Below are positions 1 to 8,156 of a DNA stretch of 64,000 nucleotides, in pieces. The stretch is from Candidatus Aalborgicola danicus. Lineage in GTDB: Bacteria; Pseudomonadota; Gammaproteobacteria; Burkholderiales; Burkholderiaceae_C. Within the stretch, counting starts at the first letter, position 1. Each line of letters starts with the position of its first letter. The position numbers and the translations under genes were made by a program. Below the pieces are notes generated by a model. It saw only the letters and a list, made by a program, of their open reading frames with translations. It made no database searches and was not told where the DNA came from. The stretch lies in contig JADJBC010000012.1 of NCBI GenBank assembly GCA_016703945.1, forward strand, positions 124,001 through 188,000, read 5' to 3'.

Positions 1-39
1 GAGCACGTTCGCCGCCTGATGGAACAAGAGGGAATTTGA
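1..39 (+). CDS. C-terminal end of antitoxin-like gene (partial)
   Basis: Only the last 12 codons (ending MEQEGI then TGA at 37-39) are in the window. The stop overlaps the start of the PIN-domain toxin gene, the arrangement typical of VapB-VapC operons, so this is inferred to be the antitoxin. No DNA-binding domain is visible in the fragment. Confidence 0.45.
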   Translation, partial: EHVRRLMEQEGI

Positions 40-485
40 GCGTGTCAACCACTCGACGGTTGCTACTGGACGTGAACGTATGGATCGCGCTCCTGGACGA
101 TGCCCACGTCCATAACCAGGCGGCTCTTGCCCTCTTCCAAAAACCGCGCCTCAAAATTGCCACCTGCCCCTTGGTGGAAAACGGCGTGCTGCGGATATTG
201 AACCTGCCCGGCTACAGCCAGCGCGGTCCCGTCGGATTCGAGATCGTTCGCGCCAAGATGGCTCTAGCCTGCGCCGACGTGGACCACACCTTCTGGAGCG
301 ACGACATCAGCCTGCGCACCGATGGACTGGTGAACTGGGACCGCGTGTTCAGCCATGGCCAGATCACCGATCTCTATTTGCTGGCACTCGCCGTGGCCCA
401 CGACGGTGCGTTAACAACCTTCGACCATCGCATTGCCTTGAATGCGGTGACGCAGGCAGAAAAACACCATCTGATGCTCTTGTAG
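36..485 (+). CDS. PIN-domain ribonuclease toxin, VapC-like
   Basis: 149-residue protein that reads as a PIN domain: a metal-dependent RNase fold usually acting as the toxin of a type II toxin-antitoxin pair. Acidic residues expected for the active site are at D12 (in LLLDVNVW), E48, D112 and D130. The start is TTG at 36 or GTG at 42, both overlapping or abutting the stop of the upstream gene, which implies translational coupling to the antitoxin. The length is typical of the family. The target RNA cannot be inferred. Confidence 0.82.
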   Translation: MSVSTTRRLLLDVNVWIALLDDAHVHNQAALALFQKPRLKIATCPLVENGVLRILNLPGYSQRGPVGFEIVRAKMALACADVDHTFWSDDISLRTDGLVNWDRVFSHGQITDLYLLALAVAHDGALTTFDHRIALNAVTQAEKHHLMLL

Positions 486-516
486 GGCCAATGCCAGGCG
501 GCCTCTCCAAAAGGCT

Positions 517-957
517 TCAGCCCTTGACCTTGAACGCCGGCATCTTCTCCGCCAGCCGCGCGCCCATCTCGGCACCCAGCGCCTGAAGACCGCTCAGGGG
601 GCGGACCATGACTTCGAATTCCACAATCTTGCCGGCCTCGTCAAAGCGCACTAGGTCGATGCCCTTGAGCTGCTTGTCGCCCACGCGGGCGCTGAATTCC
701 AGCACCACGTTGAGGCCGTCGTCGGAGGCCAACTGGCGGTGGTAGGTGAAGTCTTCAAACACGTTGATCACCGTGCTCAGCGCCAGGATCAGCGCCGCCG
801 CCGGCTGATACGGGTGGATGGCCATCGGCGAGCGGAACACGGCGTCGGGGTGGACGATGCTGGCCAGCGCGGACAGGTCGCGCTTGGCAACCATGTCATG
901 CCAAACGGCAATGGAGGCCGCGACGGCGGGCTTCAGGTGGCTGGGGGCTTGTTGCAT
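517..957 (-). CDS. SnoaL/NTF2-like protein
   Basis: 146 residues starting with MQQAPSHLK at 957. The pattern (helical N-terminus, then DAVFRSPMAIHPY and a C-terminal sheet with VRFDEAGKIVEFEVMVRP) is that of the small SnoaL-like/NTF2 fold, a cone-shaped pocket used by isomerases, dehydratases and many proteins of unknown ligand. A longer reading frame to 1140 exists but overlaps fadH antisense to its coding logic, so the ATG at 957 is preferred. It lies 32 bp downstream of the FadH-like gene on the same strand and is probably co-transcribed with it. The substrate is unknown. Confidence 0.75.
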   Translation of the reverse strand: MQQAPSHLKPAVAASIAVWHDMVAKRDLSALASIVHPDAVFRSPMAIHPYQPAAALILALSTVINVFEDFTYHRQLASDDGLNVVLEFSARVGDKQLKGIDLVRFDEAGKIVEFEVMVRPLSGLQALGAEMGARLAEKMPAFKVKG

Positions 958-989
958 GGAAGTCTCCTTGGGGTTGTGAGGTGGGTGAA

Positions 990-3023
990 TCAGATGCTGG
1001 CGGCCAGGCGTGTGCCCTGGTTGATGGCCCGCTTGGCGTCCAGCTCGGCGGCCACGTCGGCGCCGCCAATCAGGTGCACGGTGCAGCCCGCTGCCTGCAG
1101 GTCGGCCAGCAGTTCGCGTTGCGGCTCCTGGCCGGCGCACAGCACCACGTTGTCCACCGGCAGCACCTGCTCCTGGTCGCCGACACGGATGTGCAGGCCG
1201 GCGTCATCAATCTTCTGGTACTGCACACCGGGCGTCATGCCCACGCGCTTGGCCTTGAGCGAGGTGCGGTGAATCCAGCCCGTGGTCTTGCCCAACTGGT
1301 CGCCGACCTTGCTCTCCTTGCGCTGCAGCAGGTGCACCTTGCGCGGCGATGCCTCCACATGCGGCGCCCGCAGGCCGCCAACGTTGGCGTACGACGGGTC
1401 AATGCCCCACTCCGCATAAAACTTGGGCGCATCCACACTGGGGCTGGTGCCGCTGTGGGTCAGAAACTCGGACACATCAAAGCCGATGCCACCGGCGCCG
1501 ATGACAGCCACGTTTTTGCCGACCGGCTTGCCGTCGCGCAGCACATCCAGATAGCCCATCACCTTGGGGTGGTTCACACCGTCAATGTCCGGCGTGCGTG
1601 GCGTCACGCCGGTGGCCAGCACGATCTCGTCAAAGCCTGCGGCCTTGAGCGCATCGGCACTGACGCGGGTGTTGAGTGACAGCTTCACGCCGCGCAGCTT
1701 CAACTGGCGGTCAAAGTAGCGCAGCGTCTCAAAGAACTCTTCCTTGCCCGGCACCTTCTTGGCGATGTTGAACTGGCCGCCGATCTCGGCTGCGGCATCA
1801 AACAGCTCCACCGCATGGCCGCGCTCGGCGGCAGTCACGGCAAAACTCAGGCCGGCTGGCCCAGCGCCGACAACGGCAATGCGCTTGGTCTTGGCGGCCG
1901 GTGCAATCACCAGCTCGGTCTCGTGGCAGGCACGCGGGTTGACCAGGCAGGACGTGATCTTGCCGCCAAAGGTGTGGTCCAGGCAGGCCTGGTTGCAGCC
2001 TATGCAGGTGTTGATCTCGTCGGCCCGGCCCTCGGCGGCCTTGCGCACAAAGTCGGGGTCGGCCAGGAAGGGGCGCGCCATGGAGACCATGTTGCAAAAG
2101 CCGTCGCGGATCAGCTGCTCGCCCACCTCGGGCGTGTTGATGCGGTTGGTGGCAATCAGCGGAATCTTGACCTTGCCCATCAGGCGCTGTGTGACCCACG
2201 CGAAGGCCGCGCGCGGCACCTTGGTGGCGATGGTGGGGATGCGCGCCTCGTGCCAGCCAATGCCGGTGTTGATGATGGTGGCACCCGCCGCCTCAATGGC
2301 CTGGGCCAGTTGCACCACCTCGTCCAGCGTGGAGCCGCCCTCCACCAGGTCCAGCGCGGACAGGCGGTAGATGATGATGAAGTTGGCACCGACCTTCTCG
2401 CGCACCCGGCGCACGATCTCCACCGGGAAGCGGATGCGGTTGGCATAACTGCCGCCCCAGGCGTCGTCGCGGTGGTTGGTGCGCGCGGCGATGAATTCGT
2501 TGATCAGGTAGCCCTCGGAGCCCATGATCTCCACGCCGTCGTAACCGGCCACTTGGGCCAGTGCGGCGCAGCGCACAAAGTCTTCCACCGTTTGCTCCAC
2601 CTCTTCAGACGTCAGCGCATGCGGCGTGAAGGGGTTGATGGGCGCCTGCAGCGCGCTGGGCGCCACCAGGTCCTTCTGGTACGAGTAACGGCCAAAGTGC
2701 AGGATCTGCATGGCGATCTTGCCGCCTGCCTGGTGCACGGCATCCGTCACCACGCGGTGGTGCGCGGCTTCGGCCTCGGTGGTCAACATGGCGCCGCCCT
2801 TCATGGGCCGGCCGCGCTCGTTGGGGGCGATGCCGCCGGTCACGATCAGGCCCACGCCGCCCCGGGCGCGCTCGGCGTAGAAGGCGGCCATGCGCTCAAA
2901 GCCATTGGGCACCTCTTCCAGGCCCACGTGCATGGAGCCCATCAGGACACGGTTCTTGAGGGTGGTAAAGCCCAGGTCGAGGGGCGCGAGCAAATGGGGA
3001 TAGGTGATCATGGAAGCGGTCAT
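990..3023 (-). CDS. fadH: NADPH-dependent 2,4-dienoyl-CoA reductase / OYE-family FAD-FeS oxidoreductase
   Basis: 677 residues, matching the ~670-residue FadH family. Domains: an N-terminal FMN-binding old-yellow-enzyme barrel (start to ~340), a 4Fe-4S cluster motif of four cysteines (CIGCNQAC then SCLVNP, ~342-362), an FAD Rossmann motif (VVGAGPAGLSF) and an NAD(P)H Rossmann motif (AVIGAGGIGFD). FadH reduces 2,4-dienoyl-CoA in unsaturated fatty-acid beta-oxidation; related enzymes act on other enones, so the substrate is inferred. The start at 3023 has AAGGA seven bases upstream; an internal ATG at 3011 lacks this. It is divergent from a PadR regulator, with two operator-like palindromes between them. 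Confidence 0.86.
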   Translation of the reverse strand: MTASMITYPHLLAPLDLGFTTLKNRVLMGSMHVGLEEVPNGFERMAAFYAERARGGVGLIVTGGIAPNERGRPMKGGAMLTTEAEAAHHRVVTDAVHQAGGKIAMQILHFGRYSYQKDLVAPSALQAPINPFTPHALTSEEVEQTVEDFVRCAALAQVAGYDGVEIMGSEGYLINEFIAARTNHRDDAWGGSYANRIRFPVEIVRRVREKVGANFIIIYRLSALDLVEGGSTLDEVVQLAQAIEAAGATIINTGIGWHEARIPTIATKVPRAAFAWVTQRLMGKVKIPLIATNRINTPEVGEQLIRDGFCNMVSMARPFLADPDFVRKAAEGRADEINTCIGCNQACLDHTFGGKITSCLVNPRACHETELVIAPAAKTKRIAVVGAGPAGLSFAVTAAERGHAVELFDAAAEIGGQFNIAKKVPGKEEFFETLRYFDRQLKLRGVKLSLNTRVSADALKAAGFDEIVLATGVTPRTPDIDGVNHPKVMGYLDVLRDGKPVGKNVAVIGAGGIGFDVSEFLTHSGTSPSVDAPKFYAEWGIDPSYANVGGLRAPHVEASPRKVHLLQRKESKVGDQLGKTTGWIHRTSLKAKRVGMTPGVQYQKIDDAGLHIRVGDQEQVLPVDNVVLCAGQEPQRELLADLQAAGCTVHLIGGADVAAELDAKRAINQGTRLAASI

Positions 3024-3036
3024 GGAGAGTCCTTTA

Positions 3037-3091
3037 TGCAACTGGTTGCACAATTTTAGCGAAATTTCTACCGACTCTGCAACTGGTTGCA
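3037..3091. promoter_or_regulatory. Twin palindromic operator between fadH and padR-type gene
   Basis: TGCAACTGGTTGCA occurs twice, at 3037-3050 and 3078-3091, with starts 41 bp apart (about four helical turns). Each copy is a symmetric TGCAAC-N2-GTTGCA palindrome, as expected for a homodimeric winged-helix regulator. One copy abuts the start region of the FadH-like gene and the other lies just upstream of the PadR gene. The simplest inference is that the PadR protein represses both genes here. Confidence 0.7.
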
Positions 3092-3121
3092 TAAAATGGG
3101 GTTTTGGTACCCTTGCTCACC

Positions 3122-3670
3122 ATGTCCCTACCCCACGCGCTCATCACCGCCCTGGTCGAACAGCCCTCCTCCGGCTCCGACCTGGCCAGTCGCTTCGACC
3201 GCTCCATTGGCTACTTCTGGCACGCCACGCACCAGCAGATCTACCGCGAGCTGGCCCGCATGGAAGAAGCCGGCTGGGTGGAGTCCCTCCCACCCGAGAG
3301 CGGGCGCGGGCGCAAAAAGGTGTACCAGGTGCTGCCCGCCGGTCGTGCGGAATTGCAGCGCTGGGTAGCCGAAGACCAGGACCCCCAGCCCCAACGCAAC
3401 GAATTCATGGTGCGCCTGCGCGCCGAGGCTGTGGTCGGCCCAACCGGGCTGGCTGACGACATCCAGCGCCGCCTGGCACTGCACCGGGAAAAGCTGGCGC
3501 TGTACCAGTCGATTGCGGCACGCGACTTTGGCCGCGAAGGCGCCTCCCGCAAGGCGCAACTGCAGCACCTAGTGCTGGATGCAGGCATCATGCAGGAGAC
3601 GCTGTGGATTGAGTTTTCGGAAAAGGCGCTGAAAATCCTGGCTCATTCAGACGACCCTTTACTTGGCTAA
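3122..3670 (+). CDS. PadR-family transcriptional regulator
   Basis: 182 residues from ATG at 3122 (MSLPHALITALVEQP). The N-terminal ~75 residues are a winged helix with the PadR hallmark of a QIYREL recognition-helix region and a basic wing (SGRGRKKVYQ). The rest is the helical dimerisation region typical of the VirR-like PadR C-terminus. In-frame upstream codons from 3104 are less family-like. It is divergent from the FadH-like gene, and the shared intergenic region has two identical palindromes. The ligand is unknown; a phenolic or acyl compound is possible but not shown. Confidence 0.85.
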   Translation: MSLPHALITALVEQPSSGSDLASRFDRSIGYFWHATHQQIYRELARMEEAGWVESLPPESGRGRKKVYQVLPAGRAELQRWVAEDQDPQPQRNEFMVRLRAEAVVGPTGLADDIQRRLALHREKLALYQSIAARDFGREGASRKAQLQHLVLDAGIMQETLWIEFSEKALKILAHSDDPLLG

Positions 3671-3723
3671 CATCCGACACACCGATGACAGAAAGCAATC
3701 GCACCGAAAACACTGGAGCCCCC

Positions 3724-5427
3724 ATGACGACTTCCGCGCCTTCTGACACACCGTGCGTTGTTGCGGATATCAACATCGCTCAAGCCGCGTCAATGCAACG
3801 CATCTCAGATCTGGCCCGCAATCGTCTGGGTATCACCGACGACCATCTGGAGTGTTTTGGGCATTTCAAGGCAAAACTTTCACTAGACTACATCGACAGC
3901 TTGAAGGATCAACCCGATGGCAAACTGATCCTGGTCACTGCGATTAGCCCCACACCAGCGGGTGAAGGAAAAACCACCACGGTCATTGGACTCGGCGATG
4001 CGCTGAACCGTATTGGCAAGAAGACCATCATGTGTCTGCGTGAGCCTTCATTGGGACCAGTATTTGGTATGAAGGGCGGAGCGACTGGTGGAGGGTATGC
4101 GCAGGTGGTTCCCATGGAGGACATCAACCTGCACTTCACCGGCGACTTTTCGGCGATCGCACTGGCCAACAATCTATTGGCCGCCTTGCTTGACAACCAC
4201 ATCCACCACGGCAATGCACTGAACATTGACGTGCGTCGCATCACCTGGAAACGGGTGATGAATATGAACGACCGCGCGCTTCGCGACATTGTGGTGTCGC
4301 TAGGTGGGCCGCTCAATGGGTATCCGCGCCAGGACGGTTTTGACATCGTCGTGGCATCGGAGGTCATGGCTATCTTTTGCCTGGCGCAGTCTCTGGACGA
4401 CCTGAAAGAACGCCTGGGCAATATTGTGGTGGCGTACACGCGCGACCTGAAACCGGTCACGGCGCGCGACCTGCAGGCGCACGGCGCGATGACGGTCCTG
4501 CTGAAAACAGCGTTCGCCCCGAATTTGGTGCAGACCCTTGAAAACAACCCGGTGTTCATCCACGGCGGCCCATTTGCAAACATCGCCCACGGCTGCAACT
4601 CGGTAGTTGCCACCAAAGCTGGCCTGAAGCTGGCCGACTACGTCGTCACCGAGGCCGGCTTCGGTGCCGACCTGGGCGCCGAGAAGTTTGTCAACATCAA
4701 GTGCCGCAAAAGTGGTTTGCGACCAGCGGCCTGCGTCGTAGTGGCAACACTGCGCGCGCTCAAATACCAAGGTGGTGCGGAACTGAAAAGCGTCACTGCA
4801 GAAGACCTGAGCGCGCTGGAAAGAGGATTGGTCAATTTGGAGCGGCACGTAGACAACGTGACCCGCGTCTATGGCATCCCGTGTATCGTGGCCATCAACC
4901 ACTTTTCTACCGACACACCCGCCGAAGTCACCTTGCTGACCCAGCATATGGCTGCTCAGGGTGTCAAGGTGTTGCTCACCACCCACTGGGCGGATGGAGG
5001 GCAAGGGGCGCAGGACCTGGCCCACGCGGTGGTGGACTTGTGCGAACAGGAATCCACACTCCAGTGGGTCTACGACAACAATGACACACTGTGGGAAAAA
5101 CTGACCAAGGTTGCAACTTCCGTCTACCGCGCAGCTTCGGTCACCGCCAATAGCAAAGTTCGCAAACAATTGGCCCAGCTAGAAGCAGACGGCTACGGCC
5201 ATTACCCGGTCTGCATCGCCAAGACACCTTACTCTTTTTCAACGGATGCACAGGCCTTGGGCGCACCCCTCGGGCACGTGATCGATGTCCGCGATGTTCG
5301 CCTTGCGGCTGGCGCAGAATTTGTGGTGATCATTTGCGGCGACGTGATGACCATGCCAGGCCTACCCAAACAGCCCGCGGCACACCGGATTGATTTGGTC
5401 AAAGGGCGCATCGTGGGCTTGTTTTAG
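3724..5427 (+). CDS. fhs: Formate--tetrahydrofolate ligase
   Basis: 567 residues. It makes 10-formyl-THF from formate, THF and ATP, feeding purine and one-carbon metabolism. The P-loop TPAGEGKTTT and the family signatures LREPSLGPVFGMKGGATGGG and HFTGDFSAIALANN are intact, and the C-terminus VKGRIVGLF is the normal end. ATG at 3724 has GGAG five bases upstream; another in-frame ATG at 3685 would add 13 residues. The gene is followed by a Rho-independent terminator and stands alone on the + strand. Confidence 0.95.
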   Translation: MTTSAPSDTPCVVADINIAQAASMQRISDLARNRLGITDDHLECFGHFKAKLSLDYIDSLKDQPDGKLILVTAISPTPAGEGKTTTVIGLGDALNRIGKKTIMCLREPSLGPVFGMKGGATGGGYAQVVPMEDINLHFTGDFSAIALANNLLAALLDNHIHHGNALNIDVRRITWKRVMNMNDRALRDIVVSLGGPLNGYPRQDGFDIVVASEVMAIFCLAQSLDDLKERLGNIVVAYTRDLKPVTARDLQAHGAMTVLLKTAFAPNLVQTLENNPVFIHGGPFANIAHGCNSVVATKAGLKLADYVVTEAGFGADLGAEKFVNIKCRKSGLRPAACVVVATLRALKYQGGAELKSVTAEDLSALERGLVNLERHVDNVTRVYGIPCIVAINHFSTDTPAEVTLLTQHMAAQGVKVLLTTHWADGGQGAQDLAHAVVDLCEQESTLQWVYDNNDTLWEKLTKVATSVYRAASVTANSKVRKQLAQLEADGYGHYPVCIAKTPYSFSTDAQALGAPLGHVIDVRDVRLAAGAEFVVIICGDVMTMPGLPKQPAAHRIDLVKGRIVGLF

Positions 5428-5470
5428 TCTGGCGTGCTCGTCGCTGAACTGGCATCAGCACAAATAAAAG

Positions 5471-5500
5471 AGCCTGCTATCTTTTAGGTAGCAGGCTTTT
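5471..5500 (+). terminator. Rho-independent terminator of fhs
   Basis: Perfect 9-bp stem AGCCTGCTA (5471-5479) / TAGCAGGCT (5489-5497) with a 9-nt loop, followed by a T run. It sits about 44 bp past the fhs stop. Confidence 0.85.
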
Positions 5501-5523
5501 CAATGCCCATGAGGGCTACAGAC

Positions 5524-5599
5524 TGGTGGGATCTGAGAGATTCGAACTCTCGACCTACGGATTAAGAGTCCGCTGCTCTACCAGCTGAGCTAAGATCCC
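5524..5599 (-). tRNA. tRNA-Lys (anticodon CTT)
   Basis: 76-nt cloverleaf on the minus strand: acceptor GGGATCT/AGATCCC, D-arm GCTC..GAGC, anticodon stem GCGGA/TCCGT with loop CTCTTAA (anticodon CTT), T-arm GAGAG-TTCGAAT-CTCTC, discriminator A and encoded CCA (5524-5526). The 5' half from the anticodon loop (5562-5599) is repeated exactly at 32176-32213, so the left half is chromosomal and the right half was probably supplied by the integrated island. Its transcription must now start inside the island. Confidence 0.96.
5562..5599. repeat. attL of the tRNA-Lys island (38-bp direct repeat)
   Basis: 38 bases identical to 32176-32213, covering the tRNA-Lys(CTT) sequence from the anticodon loop to the 5' end. 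Sequences diverge immediately outside on both sides (A versus C before, A versus T after). This is the expected footprint of a tyrosine recombinase crossing over at an anticodon loop. Confidence 0.85.
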
Positions 5600-5654
5600 A
5601 TCTTTCGAAATTTTTGGAAAATTCAGGGGGTGGACCCCGTTTTCACCAGCGGGA

Positions 5655-5663
5655 ATTCTAGCA
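5655..5663 (-). promoter_or_regulatory. Candidate extended -10 promoter for the rebuilt tRNA-Lys(CTT)
   Basis: On the minus strand TGCTAGAAT (extended -10: TG, one base, TAGAAT) lies 56 bp upstream of the tRNA 5' end, inside the island. The native promoter is upstream of tRNA-Lys(TTT), now 26 kb away, so a promoter here is needed. No good -35 box is visible. Confidence 0.35.
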
Positions 5664-5811
5664 GAAAGTCCTCGCCATTTTGGGGTCTCACTGGCGGGCT
5701 GTACTCTGGATGGGCCAGCTGGTGCATCGGCGTTGGTAGCCATGTTCATTGCCCCCGGATGCTGCCTTGGGGTTCGGCATCGCGGTTCGGTGGTGGTTGA
5801 CCGGAGATATC

Positions 5812-6093
5812 CTACTTTGCCATGATCCAAGCAATTCCTAACCCCACCAACAACAGGGCACCAAAAATCGGCAGCAGAACCCGCAATGCCACTTTAGCTC
5901 GTGGGTTAGACATCCGGCGTGTAAGCCAAGCAATCGGTAACCATAACACGAGCGCCAGGACACCCAGAAGGATCGTTACCCAAAGGAGCAAGACATACAT
6001 CGCACCCATCTGGTCAGAGGCATATGAATATCCTGGGACCAATAAGAGCCACAACGCAAACATTGCCCGCTGACGATTGCATGTAAACACCAT
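5812..6093 (-). CDS. Small membrane protein, hypothetical
   Basis: Up to 93 residues (83 if started at the second Met, 6063). Three hydrophobic stretches are visible: an N-terminal signal-like segment (MFALWLLLVPGYSYA), LLLWVTILLGVLALVLWLP and LLPIFGALLLVGLGIAWIM, separated by a basic loop (RRMSNPRAK). It resembles no family I can name. It is the first gene inside the island at the left end and reads toward the tRNA. Confidence 0.55.
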   Translation of the reverse strand: MVFTCNRQRAMFALWLLLVPGYSYASDQMGAMYVLLLWVTILLGVLALVLWLPIAWLTRRMSNPRAKVALRVLLPIFGALLLVGLGIAWIMAK

Positions 6094-6129
6094 CAGATAT
6101 GACCCTGGAGTACCGTCTCCGACTCCCTG

Positions 6130-6414
6130 TCAACCCTGCTGCTTTACTACCGGCCCCACTACCCCTTCCAAATTTGAGACCACCGCCTTTCGGTACTCAG
6201 ATACGTAAAACTCCACTGCGCTATCTCGATCTTCTTCACTGCCATTGCGCGATAGAAAGTTGAAGGCGTTGTATCGAGCAGCAGCGAACAGAATGGCAGC
6301 GCTAACCTCACCATCATTTCCATGTTCAGCAAGTTCGTTTGCCAAGTGAATGAATTTGTCAACGAGTTGGAGAAATTCTGGTGGGTAAGGCATTATTGAG
6401 TCGGCATCATCCAA
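6130..6414 (-). CDS. DUF3144-family protein, start rebuilt next to an IS630 insertion
   Basis: 94 residues. The pattern FIHLANEL..VSAAILFAAARYNAFNFLS is that of the short helical DUF3144 family, of unknown function. An IS630-family copy ends at 6396, two bases upstream of the ATG at 6393 (MPYPPEFLQ). The seven extra N-terminal residues from 6414 (MDDADSI) come from the IS. The native start is probably the ATG at 6393, now cut off from its original upstream region. Without the IS, the sequence before this ATG carries TATAGT as a possible -10. Confidence 0.6.
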   Translation of the reverse strand: MDDADSIMPYPPEFLQLVDKFIHLANELAEHGNDGEVSAAILFAAARYNAFNFLSRNGSEEDRDSAVEFYVSEYRKAVVSNLEGVVGPVVKQQG

Positions 6415-7508
6415 CTTGAATCAAGCCGCATAGCGAACAGGACCATGTTCGAAGTATTTTCGAATCCGCTCTGGCTGACGCTGCACACTGCGCAAATGGC
6501 GCGCTGTGGCCTTCACCAACTGCAGTTTGGTACGCGCCGGTGCCAGCTTCGTGACGGCTTGTTTGATATCGGCATTGGCCATCTCGTCGGGGTTGAGTTC
6601 TGGACTGTAGCTGGGCAGGTAAAAACCTCGATGGCGTCGGTGTGTTGGGCCAGCCAGGCCTTGACAGGCTTGGCATGGTGCACCCGCAGGTTGTCCAGAA
6701 TCAGGGATACCTTCTTCTTGGCTCCTCGGATCAAGCGGCGCAGGAAGTCGATGAGGATGGTGGCATTGAGCGCCCCATCGAATATGCGCCAGCGCATCTG
6801 TCCTTTGTTGGTGACGGTGGAGATCACCGACAAGCCATGGCGTTTACTGTTGACCCGAATCACCGGTGTCTGTCCTTTGGGCGCAAAGCCGCGTCCGCGC
6901 ACATCGTCACTGCGCAGTCCACTCTCATCGCCCCAGTGAATCTCGGCACCTTCGGCCTTGGCCCGAGCGGCAATGACGGGGTAGTCTTCGTCAAGCCACT
7001 TCTTGACCGCTGCAGGCGATTGCTCGTAGGCCTTCTTCATGGGCTTTTGGGGTGTAAAACCCCAGCGCGCCAAATACAGCCCCATGGTTCGCACCGGCAA
7101 CTTGATCCCAAAGCGCTGCTCAATGAGTTGGGATACTGCAGGGCGCGTCCACAGCGCGTAGGGCATCTTCAACTGGTCAGGCGTCTTGTCAGCGATAAGC
7201 TTCTGGATCAGGGCTTCTTGCTGGGCATCGAGCAATCGGCCGTCTCCTTGCTTTCGACCGTGTGGCGCGTCGCGCAAAGCCTTTGCCCCGGCCGTTTCGT
7301 GGCGCTTGCAGATGTCAAACACGCCAGTGCGACTCAAGCCGGTTTGCTCTGCGATCTCGTCGTATGTGCGCCCCGCATTCCGCAAACGGATGACTTGCAC
7401 ACGCCTTTCATGTCGCGCATCGCGCGACAGCTTTCTCATGTCTGTTGCTTTCATCATCCCCACATGATGGCGTATTCAAATATTTCAAGTTAAATACTGC
7501 CGAATCAA
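6396..7508 (-). mobile_element. IS630-family element, copy 1 (1113 bp)
   Basis: Near-identical to 11655-12766 in opposite orientation. The imperfect terminal inverted repeats read inward as TTGAGTCGGCATC.. at the transposase 3' end and TTGATTCGGCAGT.. at the other, both continuing to AACTTGAA. Both ends are flanked by TA (6394-6395, 7509-7510), the target duplicated by the IS630/Tc1 group. The transposase is frameshifted by loss of one T. Confidence 0.88.
6421..7463 (-). pseudogene. IS630-family transposase, frameshifted (copy 1)
   Basis: DDE transposase with an N-terminal helix-turn-helix (EIAEQTGLSRTGVFDICKRH), first D in IHWGDESGL and second D in LILDNLRVHHAK. After AIEVF the frame is lost: copy 1 has five T where copy 2 has six (about 6614-6619). 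The third catalytic residue (normally in YSPELNPDE) and the end RYAA are therefore out of frame. The start is GTG at 7463 or ATG at 7457. Copy 2 is intact at this point but broken elsewhere. Confidence 0.85.
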
Positions 7509-7544
7509 TAGGTCACTATACCGGCAGGGCAGATAATTCCTCCT

Positions 7545-7859
7545 ATGAGAATCAACCTGGTAACGCCCTTCGCAGAGAAAGACACCGTCAAAGCCCTTGG
7601 CGCACGCTGGGACCCGGCCAAAAAGCTTTGGTACATCAAGGATGTTGCTGACCTCACGCCGTTCCACCGTTGGATACCGGATTTGGCGGCGGTCACTGAA
7701 AATTCAGCCGGGCAACTTACTTCGCTGGCAGTGGGTACAGCGTCGGCTCCAATACGGGGATCGGAGGGGATTGTGACCAAGTCGGAAGTGGCCGTGGCTC
7801 ACTGTGGCTGCAAGGTGTTGCCGTGGGAGGATTGTGAGCATGCAGTTGGGAAGTCCTGA
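7545..7859 (+). CDS. DUF5710-domain protein with Cys-rich tail
   Basis: 104 residues. The N-terminus (INLVTPFAEKDTVKALGARW then WYIKD) is the short DUF5710 motif found on plasmid-borne primases, topoisomerases and DNA-processing proteins, where it is thought to be a small binding module. Here it stands almost alone, with a tail carrying HCGCKVLPWEDCEH, a possible metal-binding Cys/His cluster. No Shine-Dalgarno is evident. It sits between the two IS630 copies. Function unknown. Confidence 0.6.
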   Translation: MRINLVTPFAEKDTVKALGARWDPAKKLWYIKDVADLTPFHRWIPDLAAVTENSAGQLTSLAVGTASAPIRGSEGIVTKSEVAVAHCGCKVLPWEDCEHAVGKS

Positions 7860-8156
7860 ATCAATCGTAGCAGCCCAACTGTGGGTTATCCGGCGGCGGC
7901 GATTGCGACGGGCGGTTCAAGACGCTTCCCGATGAGAGATCGCTGGGCTGCAGTGGGAACGACCGACTGTGTGCACGTTTGGGGTACGTGATGGACAACC
8001 TGCCGCACCTGACGCCTCGACACCGGTGGGACCAAGTACCTATGACCGCAAAAGATTCGCTGACCACACTCAGGTGACGCCATTCAACTGGCCTCTTCGT
8101 ATCCCCTTCTGCGCGCAATGGTTACAGGGGGCTTGGCGACCGATCCGCACAAAGGG
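7860..8156. other. Intergenic, no gene seen
   Basis: About 300 bp between the DUF5710 gene and the end of the large exported protein. The short open frames here overlap one another on both strands and show no family features. Confidence 0.5.

Noticed and set aside
517..1140. Longer N-terminus for the SnoaL-like protein
   Set aside because: The extra 61 residues are Arg/Gly/Pro-rich and overlap the end of fadH; the ATG at 957 gives the normal family length.
1815..3059. Long + strand open frame opposite fadH
   Set aside because: Antisense shadow of a conserved high-GC gene; the translation is His/Gly/Val-rich with no domain.
6614..6619. Programmed frameshift at the T run of the IS630 transposase
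   Set aside because: Copy 2 reads straight through six T in the correct frame to YSPELNPDE, so the five-T copy is better explained as a deletion.
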